Assembly: GCA_025449115.1 (NCBI GenBank) | Contig: JAHLKC010000107.1 | Coordinates: 1-64,000 of the forward strand | Length of the DNA stretch: 64,000 nucleotides | Source of the DNA: Chytridium lagenaria | Lineage: Eukaryota; Chytridiomycota; Chytridiomycetes; Chytridiales; Chytridiaceae | Reading direction: 5' to 3' | Part shown: in pieces, positions 1 to 12,000 of the stretch | Position numbering within the stretch: the first letter of the stretch is position 1 | Layout: each line of letters opens with the position of its first letter | Notes under the pieces: generated by a model | What the model was told of the DNA's origin: nothing | Databases searched by the model: none | The model's input: the letters and a program-made list of their open reading frames with translations, nothing else | Position numbers and translations under genes: made by a program

Positions 1-747
1 TCACACCCACCCTCCCCCACCTCGCCCCCGTGATCGTCCATACGTGGTCCTTCCCCCATCCACACTTCTCGGACCCTCGGTTTAAACTCGGTCGACTTTT
101 TCAATTTAACCCATGCGTCGGCGCATGATGCGGGATACCTGCACCACCCAACGATGAAGGCTGTAACGTTGGCGTGGATGTGACGGGTTCATTGGGAGTT
201 GTGGTGGTGCTGTAAACAAAATCTTCATTGTCGTCATCTAGACTTCATGTCAGCATTCCATGGATGGGGAAGGGGATGTAAATGTACCTTTCATGTCCCC
301 TGCTTTTGACCATTTGAACATGGGACGTCGAGACGATGAACCCGATGCTTCGACCATCAAATAACGTCCTGTCACTGTCGGTTTGGTGAAACCACTCCCT
401 CCAAGGCATGCACGCTGCATTTGGGGGTGGAGAAAGCGCACGAAAAAGAACAGCGGGTGACAGTGGAGTAGGTTGATCAAGGAGTGCATTAAGGGAGGGA
501 CGTTTTCGTTGGAGTTTCCTGGGGGACGGGTTGTTATGGGGTGTTGGTGCACGACGGATTGGAAGGGAGGTTGGGAGGGAGGAGGAGGAGGAGGAAGAGG
601 AGGAGGAGGAGGAGGTGGTGGAGCTGATGGAGGTGCGACGGGGGAGGTTGGAGCGGGGACGGGGTTTTGTGGGAGTTTGGGGGTGGGAAGGTGGAGGATC
701 TGGGGAGGCGGAGGTTGAGGGATGCGATTCGGAATGCTTGAGGGCAC
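1..747 (-). CDS. possible partial proline-rich coding region
   Basis: A reading frame runs leftward from about 747 to 250 and begins with a very proline-rich stretch. It then continues into a less biased segment with R, K, W, S and T that looks more like true coding sequence. After its stop near 250, a second leftward frame rich in D, E, T and P covers about 235 to 115. A third, basic frame reaches position 1. The pieces could be exons or frameshifted parts of one gene that leaves the window at the left edge. No ATG begins the proline-rich frame (it opens on GTG) and no family is recognisable. The GGA-rich repeat on the other strand produces the proline run, so much of this could be chance. 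Confidence 0.25.
573..618. repeat. GGA-rich microsatellite
   Basis: This is an imperfect run of about fifteen GGA units with AAG and TGG interruptions. It reads as polyproline, polyleucine or polyglutamate depending on frame. Confidence 0.8.
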
Positions 748-2957
748 AAATGGTTGTTAGACCCTCGCTTTCGGTGAGAAAGTGATGATGCGGGGGTGTG
801 GTGGTGATGAATGCGTCTTGAAGGAGGGGGCTGTTGGATCTCTCGTTTTTATATTCGTTTTTGTGAATGCTGTGGGCTGGGTGCTTGAAAAGCTGAGAGA
901 GGTCTTTTTTTGCGGACTTTTTTTCTACACAGAAATCACGGTCGTCTTATTTGCGTATTCCGTTTATGGTTGGAGAGATGGTTGTTATAACTGACATATG
1001 TCAATGAAGACGTTTGATTGAGGATGACCTCTAGGCTCTGGATGCAGGGATACAGTATAAGGAGTATCTTGTTTTGTCACTCAAGTTTGGAAGTGTCTTT
1101 TTTTCTCGCTGTTCTTTTGTAGTTTGTGAGCGAGCGTCTTAACGCACTCCTGTCGTCTGTCGTTTGCTCTCTTCTGTTTCGATGTGTTTTATTCAATCCC
1201 GCTCAATACACAACCTCTACGATGATGATGATGCAATCTGTATACCTAGCAAGAAGGTGGATACGGTATCCCCACATCTTATTTAGATTTACGGGTCCTC
1301 TCTATACATGCGAGGCCAAGACAGATATAGCAATGTTCTTTTGTTTTCACGCTGTGTACACGCAAAGTGGTCTATGAGCGCAACAATGCGTTCAAGGATT
1401 CTTAAGGTTCGATATGTGTCTGGATTTGTCGTCGTAAGAACCACGACGAACAAAGAGGAATGTGAGGAGTCGCCGGAACTTATGATGGATAAGGAGGGCT
1501 TAGAAAGGAACACTGAGAGAACCAATTGTGACGGCGCTCCAGCTTTCTGTTAAAGGAGGTTTCCGACTTGGTAGAGCTGCGCTTTATCGCCGAGAGTTCT
1601 AGATGAACCTCAACCATCCCACAAGTAGAAAAGAATGCCACAACTTATGATAAGAGCAATAAGATAGTCAACATATACAAGTCTCGCACTGTCCATTCCT
1701 CTCTAAAGCAATGTATCGCCCACAATCCTTCCTTGCACCTGCTGTACCTATTAAAGTGGTCTTATCAAAACCAACTAAGTTATGAACACACCGTTTTAAA
1801 TACCTCCACGTACATGCTGCCCTTCCTTCAACTTTACCAATTACATTAAACAAAGTATGGCATCACGCAACCACTCATTCATAACACGCAATAATTAATA
1901 AACCATCACCAATTTTGCATCAAACTGATAAGCACCCCAAACCCTCTTGATCACATTCACGCCGTCTCCCTCTCTTTCCTTGCATGCAGCCCTCGCTTGA
2001 CCTCCGGTGCGGCGCCGGAAACAACGGATGGATTCATGACAACCCTAATTAGCCATTGGGAATTTGAAGGGTCAGGCAAATTGCTGACAAGGCAATATTA
2101 CGCGTAGGTACTTTGGTAAAGTCATTCTTTTCAAAGGGAAGATATGGACTATGGAATGCTTGCGCAGGGCTCTCAACCTCTTGTTATCGTAGTTTTATAT
2201 GTGTCAGTTAGTGGATTAGTACTTTATTGACTTTTAAAAGTCAATCAAGTAGAAAGCACCGCATACGCTGGATTATTACCCTAGGTAACAATGTAGCTAG
2301 CTGGATTACTTGTTTTTTGTAGATATCTGAGAATCATATTGCATTTACACCAACTTGGAACGCACATCATCGACTTGAAAAAGAGATATAAAAAAAACAC
2401 AGAATATTCGTTAACGTGGAAAGACCGTTGGAATGAATGGAGGCGCAATTAGCATTATTATAGCCACAATGGGCAATTGAATGTTTGAATAAAATTTTTG
2501 AAATTCTTTGTCCTTTGGGTGAAAAATCAGATATTCGTCACAGGTTTGGCCTCCCGTAGCTTGCTCGGCTCTCTCACACACAGCTTCCATTCAATCCATC
2601 CATCTAGTCAACCCTCATCACACCACCCTTGTGTCCATCCATCCCGCTATCTAGTGGGAGGTGCTAACAAAAAACCTTTTATTTTTGTTGGCTAAAGAAA
2701 CCTTTAATATTCCAACCTGCTTTTTCTAAGGGGTAAATGAAACTAAGCTTGCTTATATAGAGAAAACACCTTGCATCCCCCTTCCCCACAGCTTTTAACT
2801 TCTTTCCCTTTCGCGTTTTCAACTCTTCACGATCCCGTCTCGGGCGATCATAGTCTTTTTTTTATCCAACTATCCAAGCACATAATCCCTCGCCTCCTTG
2901 GGGCTGACTCCCATCACAAACTCATCCCCTAATTCACGCGATCTCAACCTAACAACC
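748..2957. other. intergenic stretch without a convincing gene
   Basis: Only short frames without family features occur here. The right part, from about 2540 to 2957, is increasingly pyrimidine-rich on the + strand, as expected for a fungal promoter and 5' leader in front of GDH2. Confidence 0.5.
2753..2760 (+). promoter_or_regulatory. TATA-like element upstream of GDH2
   Basis: The sequence ttatatag lies about 200 bp before the GDH2 start codon and is followed by a CT-rich leader. Position and sequence fit a core promoter, but nothing else confirms it. Confidence 0.35.
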
Positions 2958-5900
2958 ATGGTCTCCACTCAACAGATCCCGCACCCTACAGAACTTTCTC
3001 AATCTACCCTCCCTACATCCGTGACCAAGAAACCCACCACCCCGCCCCAATGTCCCTCACCGTCCCTGGAGCGCCAAAGCGCTCGAGTCGATGGATACAC
3101 TGACAACGTCTTTGCCGGCAAAGCCGAGCAGATGGAGCAGGTTGCTAGCTACATTGAAGAAAAGGGCTTCTTGCCTAAAGAGCTCGTTGGGAACGAGGTG
3201 TCATGGTTCTATGGGTGCGTCATGGTCTTTGTGTTTATTTTCTTTTATTGGTATATAGTACTTATATGCGATTTGCAGCCACCTTGGTATCGACGACATG
3301 TACTTCCAGGTTGAGAATGTTGACACGATCGCGTCTCACATCATGGCTCTTTACGGTGCCAAGATCTTTGCTTACATCAAGAACGAGAACAGCCTTGAGA
3401 TTAATCTTGAGCGTGAGACTGATGAAGGCGCTGTTTATATCCACACCTCCAGGCCTGGTGTTTCCGCTTTGAACGGCCCCCAGCATGAGAGGAGGTGTGT
3501 TTTTTTCCGGCGTCTTTGATTGTTTGATCGTTTCGCTGGATCCGACTGATGGTGCTAATTCTCTTTTCGTCGTCGTGCTCTTTTAGAATCGATGCAAAGT
3601 ACCTGGACAACAGCGATACCGAGCAATCATACCGTCTCGAGAGTTTCCGTTCTCACGGTACCGTCTCCTCCTCGTTGTCAACCCAGCTCCGTTGCTATTT
3701 CCTTCGCAAAGTGAACTTTGTCAAGCCTAACCCACCAAGGAGGAAGAGACTAACATGCAGCTCATCTCGGACAAGAGCTTTTTGGAGAAGGCTACCGAGA
3801 ACACTCTCGAGATCTACCAAATCGTCATCAAGCAGGTTCTTGTCAGGACGGGTCTCGTCATTGAACTCTTTGACGTCCCCAACAGTCGTGAAAAGCGACT
3901 CGTTATTGGGTTCAAGCACAAGACGACACATTCTTTCTTCTCCGCCTTGTCAGATCTCTACCACTTTTACGAACTTTACTCTACCCGTAAATACGTGGAG
4001 CAGTTCTCTAACGGAGTCACCGTCATCTGCTTGTACCTTAACCAAGTGCCCAACAGCAAAGCCCCCCCTATTGAGCACTCCATCTACCAAGTCATCAAGG
4101 AGGCCAGTTTGATTTACTGTCTCCCCACCACCCCCTCCAATCTTTCTTCCAGACTGGCAAGCTCTCTGTCCAAGAAGCCATCTACGGATACGTCGGTTGG
4201 ATCTTTTGCCAACACTTCCTCAACCGCCTTGGCAACGAATACTCTGCGCTTCTCACCATCCTTGATCCCGACAACTCGACCCAAGCCGAGGTTTTGGCTA
4301 AAATCAAAAAGAGGCTTCGTTCTGACACATTCACGAGAGAGTACATTCTTGATATCATTAAATTGTACCCGGACTTGATCAAGTTGTGTTATATCAACTT
4401 TGCGATGGTGCATTACATTAATCCGGCTCAGAATGATTTGGCACCGAGTTTGTCGTATCAGAGGTTGCAGACTACCCCTATTATGTCGGATGAGGAGTTG
4501 TTGGAGAAGATCAGGAAGACGGTGTCCAACCACCATGAGTACATGGTATGTTTCACCTTTATTATCTTACAGATCTCGCGTGTGATCACTATACCTGTTA
4601 TTGTCTCTTCCATTCAACACTGTGCCAATACACTTACCACTTGATTTAGATCTTTGAGTCCTACATGACCTTCAACCGTCACGTCCTCAAGACCAACTTT
4701 TACCAACCCACCAAGGTTGCGCTTTCCTTCCGTATGGACCCTGCCTTCCTTCCCGGCATTGAGTACCCCAGCCCCTTTACGGCATGTTCTTGGTGATTGG
4801 ATCTGAGTTCCGTGGATTCCATCTGAGGTTCAGGGATATTGCGCGTGGTGGTATTAGAATTGTGAGGTCGAGGAATAAGGAGGCTTACTCGATTAACTTG
4901 AGGAGTCTGTTTGATGAGAACTATGGGCTTGCGAATACGCAACAGAGGAAGAACAAGGTAAGCGCCCCACTTTCTCTTTCTGCCTCTATGAGACTTGATT
5001 TCTGGTTTTGGGTTGGACCTAATAAACTGCTATTTTTTTCTCGTAGGATATCCCTGAAGGTGGATCCAAGGGTACTATTCTCCTCGATATTTCTCAGCAG
5101 GAGAAACCTAAGGTTGCTTTCGAGAAGTACGTTGATGCCATGCTTGACCTCCTCATCACTGGCGAGTCTCCCGGCATTAAGGAGAAGATTGTTGACCTGT
5201 ACGGACGGCCCGAGATTTTGTTCTTTGGACCCGATGAGGGTACTGCTGATTACATGGACTGGGCGTCCCAGCATGCTAGGAAGAGGTGAGTGATATCTTT
5301 TCAGCAGTTAAGAAGATGTTAATGATTTTCCTTTTTTTTAGGGGAGCTTCGTTCTGGAAGGCTTTTACTACTGGAAAGAGTCAGTCTCTTGGTGGTATCC
5401 CGCACGACTTGTACGGTATGACCACTCGTTCCGTCCACCAGTACGTTCTTGGCATTTACAGGAAGCTTGGTATCAAGGTTTGTAACGGCCCTACCTTTCC
5501 CCCAAATATGTCTTTCATTATTAACGTTCAATGTGTATTGTAGGAGGAGAACTGCACCAAGTTCCAGACTGGTGGACCTGATGGAGATTTGGGATCGAAC
5601 GAGGTCAAGATTTCCAAGGACAAGACGATTGGTGTTGTTGATGGATCCGGGGTGCTTTATGACCCTGAAGGTATCAACCGTGAGGAGCTTTTGCGTCTTG
5701 CGACCCAACGTCTTATGATTGGAAGCTTTAATGTTTCCAAGCTTGGGAAGAATGGATTCAGGATTTTGATCGAGGATACGAATGTGAAGCTTCCTGGTAA
5801 GCCGCACTTCCTTTAGCAGTTTTGCATAACCTGGATTATGTCTCTGACTCTATGGGTTTAGATGGAACCATTGTCGAAAGTGGTCTCAAGTTCCGTAACG

Positions 5901-6625
5901 AATTCCACCTTGACTCCCTCTCCTCTGCTGACGTTTTCGTCCCCTGTGGTGGTCGTCCCGAAGCCGTCGACCTCACCAACGTCCACCAACTCTTCCACGC
6001 CGACGGCACCCCCCGTTTCAAGTATATCATTGAAGGTGCAAACCTCTTCTTCACGCAAGAAGCCCGCATCAAGCTTGAAAAGGCCGGTGTCATTATCTTC
6101 AAGGACGCCTCAGCTAACAAGGGTGGTGTCACCTCCTCTTCCCTTGAAGTCCTTGCTGCCCTCGCCTTTGTCGATGAAGAATTCTACGAACACATGCAGG
6201 TGCACGATGGGGTTGTCCCGCCGTTTTACCAGGAATACGCGAAATCCGCGCAGGCCATTATTGAACGTAACGCTGAACTCGAATTTGAGTGTCTCTGGAG
6301 GGAGGGTGTTCGCACTGGTCGATCCCGCTCTGTCCTCTCTGATCAACTCTCGAACGGCATTGTTAAGCTCAATGAGGAGCTTCAGAACACCACGTTGTGG
6401 GATAATGTTCCCTTGAGAAAGTTGGTGTTGAAAGAAGCGTTCCCGAAGCTTCTTTTGGATAAATTGGGACTTGAGACGCTTTTGAAACGCATCCCAGAGT
6501 CTTATGTGAAGGCGATTTTCGGAAGTTATTTGGCGAGTCGGTTTATTTATAAGTATGGGACGGAGCCGAGCCAGTTCTCGTTCTTTGAATTTTTGTCGCC
6601 GTATTTCGCAAAGATTGGGCAGTAG
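2958..6625 (+). CDS. GDH2: NAD-specific glutamate dehydrogenase (large fungal type)
   Basis: The enzyme oxidatively deaminates glutamate to 2-oxoglutarate and ammonium with NAD+. Eight exons can be read: 2958-3214, 3279-3494, 3587-4545, 4650-4957, 5047-5285, 5342-5477, 5544-5796 and 5862-6625. All junctions are GT-AG. The product would be about 1044 residues, close to the 1092 of yeast Gdh2. Family landmarks are FRDIARGGIRIVRSRN in exon 4, GPDEGTADYMDWAS in exon 5, a glycine-rich dinucleotide-binding segment, and ASANKGGVTSSSLEV in exon 8. The start at 2958 has a good context (aacaaccATGg); an in-frame ATG at 2898 would add 20 residues. Three single-base losses break the frame, in exon 3 near 3735 and 4130 and in exon 4 near 4776, all beside C runs. 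Restoring one base at each makes the total length divisible by three, so the gene is probably intact in the organism. Confidence 0.95.
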
Positions 6626-7531
6626 TCGTGTCAGCTCCCTTTTTTTCTTATCCTGTTTTTTTTTTTTTTGTTATATTGTTACAGCGGTCTTGAGTCGCAT
6701 GGCCTTTGTGTTTTTGTTGTTTTGTTTCCCTCCTTTTTTTTTCTTTGTGAGGTGGCGGGGGGTAGATTTTACTTTTTTTTTTGCTTCGAATTTTAAAGAA
6801 AACCTCGTTTTGTTTTTGTTTTTTGTCTTTTTTTTTGCTTTGAGTGTGGGATTAGTATGTAACGGTGCAGGGGTTCGCTGTTGTTTTTTTTTCTCTTATC
6901 CGATGTTGTCTTTCAAGTTTTTTTTGTGGGGTCTGTTTTGAGTTGGTTTGGAATAAATATTACTCTAGTGAGATTTTGTAGTTGTGGTGTTGATTCTTTG
7001 CGGGATGCTTACCACGGGAGGAAATAATGGCGTGGAATTGAGTGTAGGATTGGGTTGCTGATCGTTGGCGAAAAGAAAAGCGAGGATGAGTTTACATGGA
7101 TGTTGAACGATAATTTGAAAACTGTCAGTATTAGGAACGAATAGAGAGAGAGTAAAAGATGGATATACCAGTATTTGAATGTCGGGGTATACAAACTACA
7201 TTACAGCTCGGTAGCAGAGAGGCTGCTTTACTCTCCTTGTTTCTTTATTATTTTTCTAATGCTAATCCGTGAATAGAAATAAATGCGAAAAGAGGATGAG
7301 CAAAAGATAACATGTTCACAATTGTTCAAGTAACAATCAGCCGAGATCTTTTTAATAATGCCCGCGCAAGAAACAAATAGAGAAAACTAAAGAGGTAATC
7401 CAGCATGGGAGGGTATAAATCTACATGAAACATCGGGTAGTTGGAGAGATAATAGTTTCTTTGTCGTTCTTCTTGGTTTGGTGTCCTTCATCATTCCCCT
7501 TCATCGGTATTCTCAAAAAAAAACCCAGCCT
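6626..7531. other. T-rich 3' region between convergent GDH2 and BET1
   Basis: The + strand is full of T runs directly after the GDH2 stop, with aataaatatt near 6952 as a possible polyadenylation signal. No gene was seen. Confidence 0.5.
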
Positions 7532-8062
7532 TCATCTTCTCATAAAGAACACCACATAGAAAAATACGGCGACAATGAATAGGATCAAGTACCACATCCA
7601 TCTCCCATTCTGCGATTTCGCCATCCGCGTGAACCGTTTCATCGCAGAGCCCAGCAATCCACCTGTTTTATGAAAATCGTCTTCCTGTAAACGGTTTCAG
7701 AGCAATTTCTAAAGATATAGGTTGCCCTTACCATATCTCCTAGTAGTTTGTTCTGTGAGACTACTTCTTCACCGATCTGCAATGAAACCTGGTTTTGGTG
7801 TGAGAAAGTGATAGGAATGAGAGGTTCTTTACTTCTTTGAGGAGACTCATTTTCTGGGAAAGGACATCAACGTGGTTGAGGTTTTCTTGTTCCAATGCAT
7901 ACTGACTGAACGCTGATCCATTTGATGAAGAACCACCCCCACCGCTTGAAGTGAATCTAGGACGATGATGAGATGGAAGCATTTTCAGATCAAGCAAATG
8001 GAGGGAGGTTGAAGAGCGTTGGGAAAGTACCTTGATCCACCACGATTCCGGTTAGAGGCCAT
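7532..8062 (-). CDS. BET1: Bet1-like Qc-SNARE
   Basis: A small tail-anchored SNARE of ER-Golgi vesicle fusion. The start ATG is at 8062 and the first exon encodes MASNRNRGGSR. A short intron follows, then a Gly/Ser-rich linker. The SNARE coiled coil reads QENLNHVDVLSQKMSLLKEV, then SLQIGEEVVSQNKLLGDM, then EDDFHKTGGLLGSAMKRF, spread over three further exons. The protein ends in a single membrane anchor (WMWYLILFIVAVFFYVVFFM) and two arginines. The glycine/glutamine-type central heptad pattern and total length of about 115 residues fit the Bet1 family. It is divergent from the small membrane protein gene at 8286, with 223 bp between the start codons. Confidence 0.85.
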
Positions 8063-8285
8063 GTTTGAGGTGAGGCCACTTGGTTGCAATCTGTTGGCTC
8101 TGTGAAACAATCAAATTTCGACTGAACTGTGGAAAAAGCTGTCCGGCCTGACTTCACACACCGCCAACCTAACACACAACACACTGAACGAGGACGGACG
8201 AAACGAACAAACGAACAAAGAAGGGCATCACACCTAATAAATTACAAGCGTGTAAAGAGCGCACTAAAGAAACTCTTACACTCAA

Positions 8286-8623
8286 ATGGACAAGATGGCC
8301 TCCATCAACATGAAAGACCTTTCATGGCTCTCAGACTTCTACTCCGACATTCTCAAGCTCATCAGTTCCCCACCTCCTCTGATCTCACGAGTAATCTCAC
8401 AAGCCTGATTCGAAGCCTAGATATTCAAACCCTCCTGATCTTGGGTTTTGTGGCTTACCTTGTGGTGTGGGCGCTGACGTCAATGATTAGAGCGATGCTG
8501 AGGAGTTTTGTGTGGATGCTGAAGGTTACTGTGTATGTGGCGTTGATTGTTGCGCTGGTGGCCGTGGCACTGTCGGTAAATCCAGAGTTGGGAAGGATGG
8601 TGAGATTAAAGACGACGTCGTGA
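8286..8623 (+). CDS. small two-helix membrane protein, APQ12-like
   Basis: The start ATG at 8286 opens MDKMASINMKDLSWLSDFY and continues to a proline-rich stretch near 8380. There the frame closes, and a second frame takes over with two hydrophobic helices (LLILGFVAYLVVWAL and VTVYVALIVALVAVALSV) and the end VNPELGRMVRLKTTS. One lost base near 8390 would join the two parts into about 112 residues. Length and layout (short amphipathic start, two transmembrane helices) resemble fungal Apq12, which acts in nuclear-envelope lipid homeostasis and mRNA export. No diagnostic motif is available, so the name is tentative. Confidence 0.5.
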
Positions 8624-9024
8624 GGGGTGGTGGACGGGTTGTATTTTTTTGTACATCGAGTGCGCGTGTATTTGATTTTTATTGAGGATAGATGTGTCAG
8701 TTTATTGATTAGTACATCCTCGATTCCGTCGTTATTTCTTTGGCCGACGGCCCATGCTTTTTTTTTTTTTTGATGGGACAGTAGCAGAAAATCAAAAAGA
8801 AGAAAAGGAAAGAGAGGTGAGAGGAAGATAGAGAGAGCACAAGCAGCCCGCATGCAGAACAGCAAAAGACGTCACATCTATCCCTCGATGTAGCCAATAT
8901 GCGAAAACCGATCAAGATTAACAGCCCAGAAAAACGCGCCCCAACAGAATCAACGTGACTTGCCCAAGATCCAGTTTCGACATTTTTCTTTTGAGACTTT
9001 GCTTCAGATCCCGTCCGCTCGAGA

Positions 9025-12000
9025 ATGTCAGCGGCAGAGCAGTCCCTTCCTCATGCAGCCCCATCAGAGACCCCCATCCCGTCCGCTTCATCGCAGAGAG
9101 ATACCCAAGATAGTCGACGTGGAGGATACCGTGGTGGAGGGTACAAAGGGCACCATGGAGGCAACAGGGGTGGGTATGATTCTGGGCGCGGACGACCTTC
9201 TGATCTAAGAGGTGGATATGCGCAGAAGAAAGGAGGGCACATGAGTTCTCGAGGAGATAGGGGAGGTTATGTTGAAGGAAGGGGTGGATATGGTGGAGGT
9301 CGCGGTGGGCAAACTCGCCCACAACGGGCTCCTCATGCTCCCCCATCAAAGCCGGAAGGGAAAGATGATGGAGAGCTGGTGTATGATTTTCACAGAAATG
9401 ATGGTGGCGATAGATGTTTCTGGGGCAGGCGCTGAAACAGAAAGAAAAGGTGGTGCATCGGAGAGGGGAGCTGATAGGGGAGGTGCATCGGACAGAGGTG
9501 GTGGCGTAGACAAGGACGGGGGTTCGGGCCCGTATCAGCAGAATCGAAGGGGCAGAGAGAATGGAAGGTCTCAGCGCGGCGCGGCGTTTCAGAGCAATGG
9601 ATACATTCGCAACAATTACGTTGCTGAAGCGAAACCCCTACCGAAAAAGTTCCACCTGAAGCCTCAACGTCATGGGGTGCCCCCCCTGCTTCCGATGCAG
9701 GAGGAGGAGGGTGGGGACAATCTACTGGCTCCTGGACGCAATCTAACACCCCCACAGCCCCGGCGGTGCCTATTCCTGCTGACTTTGAGTTTTGCACAGC
9801 CTTCAACAACATGGAAAGTTTATTCAGTTGAATCGGGTGGTGGTGGTGGTGGTGGTGTGGTGAAAATGCAACGTCAGGAAGCCTTTCAGCAAAGGAACGG
9901 TTTATCAGTATGTTGTCCACGCCATCTTCGACGCCCAGTGAAACTGTTGGGTCAGGGCACGGGAAAGTCGCGGCGGTGGATGTGGCGCTTTCTTCTTCTT
10001 CTTCGCGCCGGCCTCCCTCTGCGGATGGTGGGAAAAAGGGAAAGAAGCCCACGGAACCCGTCAATAAACCTGAGGTGCAGAAGGCGAAGGGCGCAGATAA
10101 GAAACCTGTTGAGATGACAAGACCTGGGACGATGGAACAAGTTCAACAAAGCGCGCAAGGGTCAGAACAGGGGAGTAAACCTCGTAAACCGCGTCAAGAA
10201 ACGACGCCGTTGATTTGCAGCAGCAGCAACAACAGAGTGGTGGAGGAAAGACTCCTAGACAGGGGGGAAGAGCACCCGTGCCGACTCCGGCACCGCCTCC
10301 TGTAGTGCCGGTCGTGGCACCCGTGGTTTCTGCAGCATCAACAGCGCCAATCACTCCAGTAAGGCGACCACCGCGTCCACAGGCACCATTAGAATCACCG
10401 CAGTTAAGAGAAACAATCAAAGTGGTGATAAGTATGGAACGCCGAATAAGGCAGATACGTTAGTAAAGGCGGAGGAAGGGATTGCCACACCCCGAAATCA
10501 TCAAACTTGGACGCCCGAGAGGACAGCTGACCAGGGATCGAGCAGTGGTATCAATACTCAGTGGAGAGATGCGAGGAATGACAAGGGGGGCAGGGTGGAC
10601 GAAGGAGCAGCTTTGGGTCTAGAAATAATGGTGGAAGTGGAGGTGACGGTGGGAGAGGTGGGATGGTGGGTGGATCACCCGGAAGAACTCACAACAGAAC
10701 TCCTAACAGGGGCGGGAACATTGGGCAGATGGATGGTCGACAGGGAAATAGAGGGCAATCATTTGGAGAGGGGCATGTACGACAAAAAGTGTACGAAGAG
10801 TAAGTGAACAAAGCTAGTAATATGACGTAACAACTTTTTTAACTTTTTTTTAGTTATATGCCGCTTTTAAAAGTCAATGAAGGGCTTGCCGCTAAAACCC
10901 TCCATCAAGCTGTTCTCCGTATCAACAAGAAAGATCCTCATGACGCCTACGTGACCTGTGATGCATACACCGAAGACGTTTACATTTGTGGAAAAATTGC
11001 GAGGAACAGGGCTTTTGACGGAGATCTTGTTGTGATTGAAATTCTGGATGGGGATGAGAAGAAAGCGCTTGTGGAGAGGAGTGATGATCGGAAGGAGAAT
11101 AAGAGAAGGGAGGACGAAGCCAAGTTGAAGAAGGTTGTGGTTGGTGGAGAGGTAGAGGAAGTGGAGGTTTTGGTCGGTGCGGAGGAGGCTGAGGGTAATT
11201 TCCATTTTATTTAAACTAATTTAATTTCTTTTTGTATCATACGTTATTTCTATTTTGATACTGTTTGCTCCTACATACACTAACCATTAAAATGCCAGTA
11301 GCGATCCCTAGAATCTACGGCAAAGTTGTCTGCATTCTTGAGCAACGCGTCAACCAAGTTTTCATCGGTACTCTTAGCATCGACCCTCCCCACCGCAATG
11401 GTGCTCGTGGCCCTCAAAAACCTTCACCAGGTCCCGTCAGCTCCTCCATTAATACCATCTGGTTTAAACCCGTAAGCCAACGTATCCCTCTTCCCTCATC
11501 CTTAATATTTTTTTTCAGTCGGATCGTCGCGTACCATTTCTTGTTATTCCCGTTGAAAACGCCCCAGAAGAATACCTCAAGAACCCTGGTGAGCATATGA
11601 CGCATCTTTGGAAAGCTACGGTCAAGCGATGGCCGTCGCATTGTCAGTTCCCTTACGGAGCCGTGCAGGGATGTGTGGGGCAGATGGGGCGATTGGTGCT
11701 GAGACGCAGGCTTTGTTGATTGAGAATGGGATATTCTGGGATGAGTTCGATGACAAAGTTTTGGCGTGTTTCCTGCTACCGTAAGTCTTTTCGCTAAACG
11801 ATAGCATTATAATTTCTGTGATTAATCGCTTCTGTTTTTGTAGCCGTGGGTTATTCCTGAAGAAGAGATTCGTAATCGTAGAGATCTTAGGGAGACGCGT
11901 ATTTTTTCTGTGGACCCGGCGACCGCAAGAGATCTTGATGACGCGTTGTCGATCGAGGAATTGGAAGATGGGACGTTTAAGGTTGGAGTGCATATTGCGG

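Noticed and set aside
534..749. Leucine-rich and glutamate-rich frames over the GGA repeat
   Set aside because: They are alternative readings of a simple repeat and lack start, splice or family support.
1560..1640. Segment resembling a tRNA D-arm (ttggtagagctgcgc)
   Set aside because: No matching anticodon arm, T-arm (GGTTCGA) or acceptor stem can be folded around it.
3262..6346. Leftward frames across GDH2
   Set aside because: Antisense shadows; the + strand holds the conserved enzyme.
6555..6941. Phenylalanine-rich frame after GDH2
   Set aside because: Caused by T runs of the 3' region; overlaps the end of GDH2 in another frame.
8918..9349. Leftward frame opposite the RGG region
   Set aside because: Composition follows from the RGG coding strand; no family features.
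9840..9860. Polyhistidine on the minus strand
   Set aside because: Shadow of the GGT repeat in a gene coding on the + strand.
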